Assembly (NCBI GenBank): GCA_022843125.1
Contig: JALHOG010000041.1
Coordinates: forward strand, 1 to 46,558
Reading direction: 5' to 3'
Origin: Ilumatobacteraceae bacterium
GTDB lineage: Bacteria > Actinomycetota > Acidimicrobiia > Acidimicrobiales > Ilumatobacteraceae
Length of the DNA: 46,558 nucleotides
A program made the translations under genes and the position numbers. Numbering within the stretch: position 1 is the stretch's first letter; each line of letters starts with the position of its first letter. Positions 26,520 through 33,729 of this stretch are shown one piece after another. The notes beneath the pieces are model-generated. The model ran no database searches and was not told the DNA's origin. It saw nothing but the letters and a program-made list of their open reading frames with translations.

Positions 26520-28685
26520 ATGCGCTTCGCCCAGCCCTCCGAGCACCAGGTCCTGCTGTTCCTGCTCCAGGTCACCCTGCTCCTGCTGCTGGGTCGACTG
26601 CTCGGTCAGGCGTCGCGACGCCTCGGCCAACCGGCCGTCGTCGGCGAGATCGCCGCAGGCGTCGTGCTCGGCCCGTCGGTCCTCGGCCAGATCTCGCCCG
26701 ACCTGTTCGAGTGGCTGTTCCCGATCGACGCAGTGCAATCCGGACTGCTCTTCGCAATCGGCTGGGTGGGGGTGATCCTGCTGCTCCTGGCCACCGGTTT
26801 CGAGACCGACCTCACCCTGATCGGCAAGCTCGGGAAAGCGGCGGTGTGGGTCACGATCGGGAGCCTGACGTTGCCGTTCGCGTTCGGGCTCGGAGGCGGC
26901 TACATCGCGCCCGATTCACTCCTCGGCGCAGAGGTCGACCGCACGGTGTTCGCCCTGTTCCTCGCGACCGCGCTCACGATCTCGTCGCTGCCCGTGATCG
27001 CCAAGATCCTCGCCGAGCTCAACCTCCTGCGACGCAACGTCGGTCAGCTGACGCTCGCGGTCGGCATGGCCAACGACGTGATCGGCTGGGTGCTCCTCGG
27101 ACTGATCGCCGGGCTCGCCGCCGAGGGCACCTTCGACAGCGGTCAGCTGGTCAGGGTCATCATCGGTCTCGTGGTGTTCCTCGGCCTCGCGGTGCTCGTC
27201 GGGCAACGGATCTTCGACGCGATCCTCCGGGCGATGCGCCGGCAGGGGGTCGGCTTCGGCGGCTGGGTGACGATGATGATCGTGTTCGCGCTCGGCCTCG
27301 GTGCGATCACCCAGGCGCTCAAGGTGGAGGCGGTCCTCGGTGCGTTCATCGCCGGCATCCTCATCGGCCGTTCCCGCTACCGCAGCACAGAAGCCGAGCA
27401 CCAGATCGAGGTGATCACCTCGTCGTTCGCGGCGCCGATCTTCTTCGGGCTCGCCGGCCTCCGCGCCGACCTCACGTCGCTCGGCGACAGCACCGTCGCG
27501 CTGTGGGCGGTGATCGTGTTCGCGATCGCGAGCATCTCGAAGTTTGCGGGGTCGATGCTCGGCGCCAAGATCGCCGGCCTGTCAGGACGCGAAGGGGTCG
27601 CGCTCGGGACGGCGCTCAACGCGCGGGGCGCGCTGGAGATCGTGATCGCCACCGTCGGGTTGTCGCTCGGGGTGCTCAACGAGGAGTCGTACACGATCAT
27701 CGTCATCATGGCGATCGCCACGTCGATGCTGGCGGCGCCGGTGTTGCGCCGCCTGATGGCCGGTTGGCGCGGGTCTCCCGAGGAAGAGGAGCGCCTCGAA
27801 CGCGAAGCCAAACTCGCCGGCAACGTGATCGTCAAGCCGGGCCGCGTGCTGCTCGCCTCGCAAGGTGGGCCTGCGTCGAGCTGGGCGGCGGAGCTCGTCG
27901 GATCGGCCATGCCTCCGGAGTGCGCGGTGACCGTCTTCGGCGTCGGCGTCGACCGCGCCCGGCTCGGGCCGATCGTCGACCGGTTGGGCGGTCGATCGGT
28001 CGAGACGGTGGCCGTCGAGGGCGATGCGACGCAGGCCACGGTTCGCGAGGCCGGTATGGGCTTCCGGGCGTTCGCAGCGGGGACGCGTGCGACCGTGGCG
28101 GGGGAACTCCCCGAGATGATCGACGCGGTGCTCACCACGACCGGTATGCCGGTGATGCTGGCACGGCCCGCCACCGACGGCCCCAGCCCGATCCGGCGGG
28201 TGTTGTTGCCGGTGGGGGCCACCACACCGTCTCGGGCGGCGACCGAGCTGGCGGTCGCGCTCGCCGATCGGCACAGGGCGACGCTCGTGCTGCTCAACGT
28301 GCAGACCGACGTGACCGAGCCCGACGTGAGCCCGACCGATGCCGTCGACGACAGCGGCGTGGTGGCCGCCGCCGGCACGCTCGCGCGTGCCGTGCGCAGG
28401 GGCGCCGAGCGCGCTGGCCTCGTCGCCGACGACCCCGGCGCGCAGATCCTGCGGCAAGCGGGTGGTGTCGCACGCGACGCCGGTGTCCGCTCTCGCCGGA
28501 TCACCGTGAAGCACCCCACTCGTGGCTTGGCCATCGTCGAGGCTGCGCGGCGGACGCGCGCCGACATCGTGGTGATCGGCGTGACCCCCCAAGCGGTGGC
28601 CGACGGCGTGTTCCTCGGGCAGACCGCATCGCATGTGCTCGCGGCCGCAGATCTGAACGTGCTCGTGGTGGCGGTCGCACGATGA
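26520..28685 (+). CDS. CPA2-type cation/proton antiporter with C-terminal universal-stress-like domain
   Basis: About 721 aa from the ATG at 26520. The first 400 residues have about 12 membrane helices of the Kef/NapA type: RRLGQPAVVGEIAAGVVLGPS, ATGFETDL, ALTISSLPVIAKIL, GMANDVIGW (ion-site N-D), VLGAFIAGILIGRS and LGTALNARGALEIV. A cytosolic part of about 270 residues follows, with a UspA-like domain (RRVLLPVGAT..., ADIVVIGV..., GQTASHVLAAADLNVLVVA). It exchanges K+ or Na+ for H+; the stress domain may bind nucleotide as a regulator. An ATG at 26469 in frame would add an Arg-rich stretch and is less likely. Confidence 0.9.
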   Translation: MRFAQPSEHQVLLFLLQVTLLLLLGRLLGQASRRLGQPAVVGEIAAGVVLGPSVLGQISPDLFEWLFPIDAVQSGLLFAIGWVGVILLLLATGFETDLTLIGKLGKAAVWVTIGSLTLPFAFGLGGGYIAPDSLLGAEVDRTVFALFLATALTISSLPVIAKILAELNLLRRNVGQLTLAVGMANDVIGWVLLGLIAGLAAEGTFDSGQLVRVIIGLVVFLGLAVLVGQRIFDAILRAMRRQGVGFGGWVTMMIVFALGLGAITQALKVEAVLGAFIAGILIGRSRYRSTEAEHQIEVITSSFAAPIFFGLAGLRADLTSLGDSTVALWAVIVFAIASISKFAGSMLGAKIAGLSGREGVALGTALNARGALEIVIATVGLSLGVLNEESYTIIVIMAIATSMLAAPVLRRLMAGWRGSPEEEERLEREAKLAGNVIVKPGRVLLASQGGPASSWAAELVGSAMPPECAVTVFGVGVDRARLGPIVDRLGGRSVETVAVEGDATQATVREAGMGFRAFAAGTRATVAGELPEMIDAVLTTTGMPVMLARPATDGPSPIRRVLLPVGATTPSRAATELAVALADRHRATLVLLNVQTDVTEPDVSPTDAVDDSGVVAAAGTLARAVRRGAERAGLVADDPGAQILRQAGGVARDAGVRSRRITVKHPTRGLAIVEAARRTRADIVVIGVTPQAVADGVFLGQTASHVLAAADLNVLVVAVAR

Positions 28686-29071
28686 GCGATCCGCTCATCG
28701 ACGCGCTGTTCGTCTACGGCACGCTGCAGCCCGGCGATGTCCGGTGGCACCTGCTGGAGCCGTACGTGACCGACGCCGGTCGGCCCGATGCCGTCGCAGG
28801 CGAGCTGTTCGACACCGGCCTCGGCTACCCCGCCGCACGATTCGGCAGCGCGACCGCGTTCGTCGACGGGCGTCGTTATGCACTCCGGACGGAGCGTCTC
28901 GACGAAGCACTCGCTGTGCTCGACGCCGAGGAGCACAGCGTTCCCGGCGGCTATCGGCGGGTCGTCGTCACCACCCGCGCCGGCGAGGTCGCCTGGGCCT
29001 ACGAGTACGGCTCCGGCCTCGACCTCGCGCCGATCCAGAGCGGCAACTGGCTGTCCCACATTCGAGATTGA
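28682..29071 (+). CDS. Gamma-glutamylcyclotransferase-like (AIG2/GGCT) protein
   Basis: 129 aa. The N-terminal FVYGTLQPGDVRW is the GGCT substrate loop; the later DAEEHSVPGGYRRVVV contains the acidic residue used for catalysis in this fold, and WAYEYGSG ends the barrel. Known members cyclise gamma-glutamyl amines. The ATG overlaps the antiporter stop (ATGA), so they share an mRNA. A possible link is amino-acid or osmolyte turnover beside ion antiporters, but that is a guess. Confidence 0.85.
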   Translation: MSDPLIDALFVYGTLQPGDVRWHLLEPYVTDAGRPDAVAGELFDTGLGYPAARFGSATAFVDGRRYALRTERLDEALAVLDAEEHSVPGGYRRVVVTTRAGEVAWAYEYGSGLDLAPIQSGNWLSHIRD

Positions 29072-29073
29072 CG

Positions 29074-30486
29074 TCAGCGGCGCGCGTGGGCGTCGAGCAG
29101 CTCGGCGATCGCGAGCGTGATCCGCCGGGCGGTCGGCAGGTGGAGGTACTCGTTCGGGCCGTGGGCGTTGGCGTCGGGACCGAGCACCCCGGTGATGACG
29201 AACTGGGCCCCGGGGAAACGCTCACCGAGCATCCCCATGAACGGGATCGAGCCGCCCTCGCCGAACAGGCGCGTGGCACGACCGAAGGCTGCGGTCGACG
29301 CCGCCTCGAGGGCGTCGCTCAACCACTGAGCGAGTGGCGGGGCGTTCCAGCCCGGCCCGCTCGCCGAGCCGGTGACGGTCACCCGTGCGCCGTAGGGCGG
29401 GTCGGCCGTGAGCACGTCGACCAACTCGGCTTCGACCATGGCCGGATCGGCCGTGGGCGGGATGCGCAGCGACAGCTTCAGCGTGGTGTTCGGTCGCAGC
29501 ACGTTGCCGGCGAGCTCGACCGGGGGGAGCCCGTCGGCGCCGGTGATGCTGAGCGCGGCGCGCCACGTGCGGGCGAGGAGCTGCTCGGCGGGATCGGCGG
29601 TGGTGGGGCCGGCTCCGGGGACGAAGGGGTAGTGGTCGGCGATCGCGCCGATCTCCGCCGCCGTGGCGTGCGCCTGCTCGACGCGGTCGGCGGGGATCTC
29701 GACGTCGCACGTCCGCAGCAGCACCCGTCCGGTGGCGGCATCTTCGATGCGATCGAGCAGCCGCCGCGCGATGCGGAACGTCGACGGCACCATGCCGGAC
29801 ACGTCGCCGGAGTGCAGCCCGTCGCGGACGATGTCGACACTCAACGCGACGGTGACCATCCCGCGTAGCGACGTGGTGACCCACATGCGTTCGTAGTCGA
29901 TGCATCCGGAGTCGAGGCACACGACCAGGGTGGGCGTCCCGATGCGATCGGCGAGCGCTTCGACGTGGGCGGGCAGGTCGGGTGAGCCCGATTCCTCGCT
30001 GGCCTCGATGAGGACGAAACACCGTGCGTGCGCCCCGCCGCCGGCTCGCACCGCCTCGATCGCGGCGAGGCTGGCGAACGCCGAGTATCCGTCGTCGGCG
30101 CCGCCCCGCCCGTACAGGCGGTCGCCCTCGATCACCGGCGTCCACGGGCCGAGCCCGTCGCGCCATCCGTGCATCTCGGGCTGCTTGTCGAGGTGCCCGT
30201 ACAGCAGGACCGTGTCGGCTTGATCGCCGCCCGCAGCCGGAACGTCGACGACGATGACGGGCGTCCGGCCGGGGATCTCGTGCACCTCCACGGTGGCGCC
30301 GTCGATCGCACGCGATGCGCACCACCCGCGGATCAGTTCGACCGCTCGCTGCATGTGACCGTGCTCGCGCCAGAGGGGATCGAACGTGGCACTGACGTTC
30401 GGGATCGAGATGTACTCGTGGAGGACGGGGACGATGCCGTCCCAGGTGGCCTCGACGTGCTCCGCTGCGGCAGTGGTGAGTGCCAT
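29074..30486 (-). CDS. M20 family metallopeptidase (dipeptidase-like)
   Basis: 470 aa. Metal-binding motifs are LLYGHLDKQPE (H, D), GRGGADDGY (bridging D), EASEESGS (catalytic Glu-Glu) and CLDSGC; a His in the C-terminal NAHGPNEYLH completes the site. The dimerisation domain sits in the middle. This layout matches the M20A carnosinase-like dipeptidases (ArgE/DapE/CPG2 superfamily). ATG at 30486, seven nt after a TACGTT -10 that lies in the palindrome shared with the divergent gene. It ends 2 bp from the convergent GGCT-like gene. Confidence 0.92.
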   Translation of the reverse strand: MALTTAAAEHVEATWDGIVPVLHEYISIPNVSATFDPLWREHGHMQRAVELIRGWCASRAIDGATVEVHEIPGRTPVIVVDVPAAGGDQADTVLLYGHLDKQPEMHGWRDGLGPWTPVIEGDRLYGRGGADDGYSAFASLAAIEAVRAGGGAHARCFVLIEASEESGSPDLPAHVEALADRIGTPTLVVCLDSGCIDYERMWVTTSLRGMVTVALSVDIVRDGLHSGDVSGMVPSTFRIARRLLDRIEDAATGRVLLRTCDVEIPADRVEQAHATAAEIGAIADHYPFVPGAGPTTADPAEQLLARTWRAALSITGADGLPPVELAGNVLRPNTTLKLSLRIPPTADPAMVEAELVDVLTADPPYGARVTVTGSASGPGWNAPPLAQWLSDALEAASTAAFGRATRLFGEGGSIPFMGMLGERFPGAQFVITGVLGPDANAHGPNEYLHLPTARRITLAIAELLDAHARR

Positions 30487-30491
30487 GGCCG

Positions 30492-30516
30492 CCAACGTAA
30501 CGGAACGTTACGTTGG
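30492..30516. promoter_or_regulatory. Shared divergent operator-promoter palindrome
   Basis: CCAACGTAACG-GAA-CGTTACGTTGG is a perfect palindrome with 11-bp arms. Each arm carries a TACGTT -10 box: minus strand at 30494-30499, seven nt from the ATG at 30486, and plus strand at 30509-30514, six nt from the GTG at 30521. Both mRNAs would be leaderless, and RNA polymerase could not use both promoters at once. The palindrome has the size of a TetR-type operator; no regulator gene is adjacent. Confidence 0.75.
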
Positions 30517-30520
30517 GTGC

Positions 30521-31768
30521 GTGAGGTGGACCGTCGCAGCGCTGCTCGTGGTCGCCGCCGCCTGCTCACCCGCCGAGGCGACCGTCGAACCCGACACCGA
30601 ACCGACCATCACGCCGGTCGTCACGCCGGCGACCATCCCGACCCCCACCTCGACGGCGCCGACGACGAGTGCCCCACCGCCGCTGCCGCTGCCGTCGATG
30701 GCCGCCGCTCCGGCGGTGCCCGACCCGACCGTAGCGACCACTGCCGCTCCGGTGCCGCGCACCGTGTCGATGGCGTTCACCGGCGACATCCTCCCGCACA
30801 GCCCGCTGTGGGGACAGGCCGCCGACAACGCCGCTGCCGCGGGCCGCAGCGGGTTCGACTTCGGGCCGATGCTCGCCGGTCTGGCACCGATCCTCGACAC
30901 CGTCGACCTCGCCGTGTGCCACCTCGAAACGCCCATCGCTCCGGTGGGTGAGGCGCTGTCGACGATGCCGTTCTACGGCGTGCCGGCCGAGATCGCCGAT
31001 GCCATCGCGAGCTCAGGGCACGACCGGTGCTCGACTGCGAGCAACCACACTGTCGACCGAGGCGTGGCCGGCATCGACCGCACCGTCGACGTGCTCGCAG
31101 CCGCCGGTCTCGGCCAGTCGGGCATGGCGCGCACGCCCGACGAGATCGAGCCCGCCGTGTTCGATGTCGCAGGGATCGCGATCTCACACCTGTCGTACAC
31201 GTGGAGTTACAACGGTCTGTCGCTTCCGGCGGGCGAAGAGTGGCGTTCGGCACTGATCGACCCGTTCCGCATCGTCGACGACGCACGCGAGGCGCGCCGC
31301 CTCGGTGCCGAGATCGTCGTCGTCAGTCTCCACTGGGGGGCCGAGGGCGTCCATGAGCCGACGGGCTATCAGCGCGACGTCGCCGAGTGGCTCGCAGCGA
31401 GTGACTCGGTGGACCTGATCGTGGGGCACCACGCCCACGTGGTGCAACCGATCGAGCAGGTGCACGGCGTGTGGGTGGTGTACGGCCTCGGCAATGTGCT
31501 GTCGAATCTGCCCACGTCGTCGCGATGGCCGGCTGCGAGCCAGGACGCCATGGTCGTGACGGTCGACATCTCGATCGATCCCGACGGCGCGGTGGTCGTG
31601 GATCGACCGGTCGTGCACCCCACGTGGGTCGACAAGGAAGCGGGGTGGATCGTGCGGCTGGTGGGCGCCGAGCTCGCCGACCCCGCGACGCCCGACGGTC
31701 GCCGCGGGCGCCTCGCGGCATCGTTCGAGCGAACCGCCGCCGTCGTCGGCGACTTCGTCGCCGCGTGA
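30521..31768 (+). CDS. CapA-like lipoprotein, metallophosphatase fold
   Basis: 415 aa from the GTG fixed by the TACGTT box. A short signal with lipobox VAAAC (Cys about residue 15) is followed by a Thr/Pro-rich linker to about residue 85. The PGA_cap/CapA domain then shows MAFTGDILPH (usually GDxM), CHLETPI, SNHTVDRG, SLHWGAEGV and GHHAHVVQPIE. CapA-type proteins act in poly-gamma-glutamate or capsule-like polymer handling, but many stand-alone lipoproteins of this kind have no known role. No capBCE partners are present. Confidence 0.88.
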   Translation: MRWTVAALLVVAAACSPAEATVEPDTEPTITPVVTPATIPTPTSTAPTTSAPPPLPLPSMAAAPAVPDPTVATTAAPVPRTVSMAFTGDILPHSPLWGQAADNAAAAGRSGFDFGPMLAGLAPILDTVDLAVCHLETPIAPVGEALSTMPFYGVPAEIADAIASSGHDRCSTASNHTVDRGVAGIDRTVDVLAAAGLGQSGMARTPDEIEPAVFDVAGIAISHLSYTWSYNGLSLPAGEEWRSALIDPFRIVDDAREARRLGAEIVVVSLHWGAEGVHEPTGYQRDVAEWLAASDSVDLIVGHHAHVVQPIEQVHGVWVVYGLGNVLSNLPTSSRWPAASQDAMVVTVDISIDPDGAVVVDRPVVHPTWVDKEAGWIVRLVGAELADPATPDGRRGRLAASFERTAAVVGDFVAA

Positions 31769-31864
31769 TCCGTCCAGCCCGAACACGATACGACGCAGCG
31801 TGACGGCCCGTGTCGATTCGACCGCGATGCGTGCGTTTCTTTCGGGGGCGTTTCAGGACCGTGC

Positions 31865-31893
31865 TTGACCTGTAAGCGTTTTCATGACAGGGT
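31865..31893 (+). promoter_or_regulatory. Promoter with LacI-type operator for the ABC importer
   Basis: -35 TTGACC (31865-31870), 17-bp spacer, -10 CAGGGT (31888-31893). The spacer begins with TGTAAGCGTTTTCA (31871-31884), which on the other strand reads TGAAAACGCTTACA and fits the LacI/GalR consensus TGNAANCGNTTNCA exactly. A repressor bound here would block the promoter. No LacI-family gene lies in the window. Confidence 0.8.
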
Positions 31894-31978
31894 GAATGGC
31901 GCGCGAACACCTGTCAACGCGCGTGAACAAACAACCGGGCGCCGGCCCCCCGTGCGCCCAGCTCAAGGGGAGAACCAC

Positions 31979-33475
31979 ATGACACCACGCCGAGTGAAAC
32001 TGCTCGCTCCGCTGCTCGCCCTGTCGGTCGTCGCAGCTGCCTGCGGTGACAACGAGGAAGCGGGCGGAGCCGACGAGGCCACCGCCGAAGACACCGGTGG
32101 CGAGGCCACCGCCGAAGACACCGCCGAAGCGACCGCCGAGGACACCGGTGGAGAGGCCACCGCCGAAGACACCGCTGAAGCGACCACCGAGGCCACCGAG
32201 GCCCCCACGCCGACCGAGCCGTCGAACACGGTGCCCGAGGGCGGCGAGCTGCCCGAGGTCTCCGAGGACGCGATCATCGTCACCGGCCCCGAGCGTTCGG
32301 CCGAAGAAGCCGGTTCGCTGCAGCAGGTGCTCGGCGCCTGGGGCGAGGAGAACGGTGTCGAGGTCATCTACCTCGGCGACGCCGCCTGGGAGACCAACAT
32401 CAACGTCCAGGTCGCGGGTGGCAACGCTCCCGACATCTCGATCTTCCCGCAGCCGGGCAAGCTCGCCGACTTCGCCCGTGACGGCTCGATCGTCCCGCTG
32501 GCGCCGGAAGCTGCTGACGCCGCCGCCGCGAACTGGTCGGAAGCGTGGACCGTGTTCGGCAACGTCGACGGCACCCAGTACGGCGTGCCCGTCAAGAGCG
32601 ACCTCAAGTCGCTCGTGTGGTACCAGCCGGCCGCGTTCGAGGCCGCCGGGTACACCGTGCCCACGACGTTCGACGAGTTCACCGCCCTGGTCGACCAGAT
32701 GGTCGCCGACGGCGGCCCGAAGCCGCTCTGCGTCGGCATCGAGTCGGGCCCGGCCACCGGCTGGACCTACACCGACTGGGTCGAGGACATGGTCCTGCGT
32801 CAGCACGGCCCCGAGGTCTACGACCAGTGGGTCACCCACGAGATCCCGTTCAACGATCCCCGGATCGTCGAGTCGATGGACACCGTCCTGAGCATCTGGA
32901 ACGAGGACACCGTGTTCGCCAGCAGCGGCACCATCGCCGCCACGGCGTTCCAGGACAACGGCCAGCCGCTGGTCGACGGGCAGTGCTTCATGCACCGTCA
33001 GGCGTCGTTCTACTCGGCCTTCATCCCGGCGGGCACCCCGTTCGCGGATGGCTCCGAGGGCGCGGTCGACGTGTTCTACTTCCCGGACATCGACGGCTCG
33101 AAGCCGGTGCTCGGCGCCGGCACGCTCGCCGCGGCGTTCAACGAGCGTCCCGAAGTGCACCAGCTCCTCGCCTACATGGCGACGCCGGAGTACGCCGAGG
33201 CCCGTCAGATCGCCCAGTACGAGCTGAAGGGTGGCGGCCAGGCGCTGTCGGGCTTCCTCTCTGCGGTGCAGGGTCAGGATCCGTCGGTGTACCAGCCGCT
33301 CGAGCAGTCGTTCCTCGAGATCCTCGAGAACAGCTCGATCGTGCGCTTCGACGCCTCCGACCTGATGCCCGCCGACGTCGGCGCCGGCACCTTCTGGAGC
33401 GAGGGCACGTCGGCCGTCAACGGCGACAAGACCGCGCAGGAAGCAGCCGACGCAATCGAAGCGTCTTGGCCGTGA
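31979..33475 (+). CDS. ABC importer substrate-binding lipoprotein (sugar type, family 1)
   Basis: 498 aa. Lipobox VAAAC with Cys22, then an acidic Ala/Thr/Glu linker made of two perfect 17-residue repeats, then a binding protein of the MalE/family-1 type: VTGPERSAEEAGSLQQVL at the start of the fold, APDISIFPQPGKLADF, YGVPVKSDLKSLVWYQPAAFEAAG, PTTFDEFTALVDQM. The ligand is probably a sugar or glucoside, judging from family and the LacI-type operator. The ATG has a strong AAGGGGAG before it. It is followed by a strong stem-loop and two permeases; no ATPase gene is present, so a shared MsmK-type ATPase would be needed. Confidence 0.93.
   Translation: MTPRRVKLLAPLLALSVVAAACGDNEEAGGADEATAEDTGGEATAEDTAEATAEDTGGEATAEDTAEATTEATEAPTPTEPSNTVPEGGELPEVSEDAIIVTGPERSAEEAGSLQQVLGAWGEENGVEVIYLGDAAWETNINVQVAGGNAPDISIFPQPGKLADFARDGSIVPLAPEAADAAAANWSEAWTVFGNVDGTQYGVPVKSDLKSLVWYQPAAFEAAGYTVPTTFDEFTALVDQMVADGGPKPLCVGIESGPATGWTYTDWVEDMVLRQHGPEVYDQWVTHEIPFNDPRIVESMDTVLSIWNEDTVFASSGTIAATAFQDNGQPLVDGQCFMHRQASFYSAFIPAGTPFADGSEGAVDVFYFPDIDGSKPVLGAGTLAAAFNERPEVHQLLAYMATPEYAEARQIAQYELKGGGQALSGFLSAVQGQDPSVYQPLEQSFLEILENSSIVRFDASDLMPADVGAGTFWSEGTSAVNGDKTAQEAADAIEASWP
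32078..32179. repeat. 51-bp tandem repeat in the lipoprotein linker
   Basis: Two units of 17 codons (ATAEDTGGEATAEDTAE twice), identical at protein level with several synonymous changes, so not a very recent duplication. Confidence 0.8.
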
Positions 33476-33505
33476 GCCTGACGTAGTCCACGTCACTGGA
33501 TCAGA

Positions 33506-33537
33506 CGGGGCACTGGCACTACGGTGCCAGTGCCCCG
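33506..33537 (+). terminator. Strong stem-loop between binding protein and permease genes
   Basis: CGGGGCACTGGCAC-TACG-GTGCCAGTGCCCCG: 14 perfect base pairs with a TACG tetraloop, 30 bp after the stop, no U-tract. Most likely a partial terminator or mRNA-stabilising end that keeps the binding protein in excess over the permeases. The rest of the 254-bp gap has a smaller hairpin (CGGACG-CAC-CGTCCG near 33681) and no gene. Confidence 0.75.
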
Positions 33538-33729
33538 TTCAGTGTGGGGGTCGTGAAGGGGGAGCCCATGTCGGCGGGGTGCCGGCGCAGGCTCGAACGT
33601 CGTCGCTCGGTGCGCTCACCGGTGACGCCGCATGTCAACACGGTCGCTGCCCGCAACGGGCGACGACCAATACGGGTTCCGGACGCACCGTCCGGGACGT
33701 GACGTCGGTTCGAACGTCGGGGGGTTCGT

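Noticed and set aside
25010..29071. 1353-codon plus-strand frame
   Set aside because: It runs out of phase through nhaA and the CPA2 gene and is Arg-rich nonsense there; only its last 129 codons are a real gene (GGCT-like, 28682-29071).
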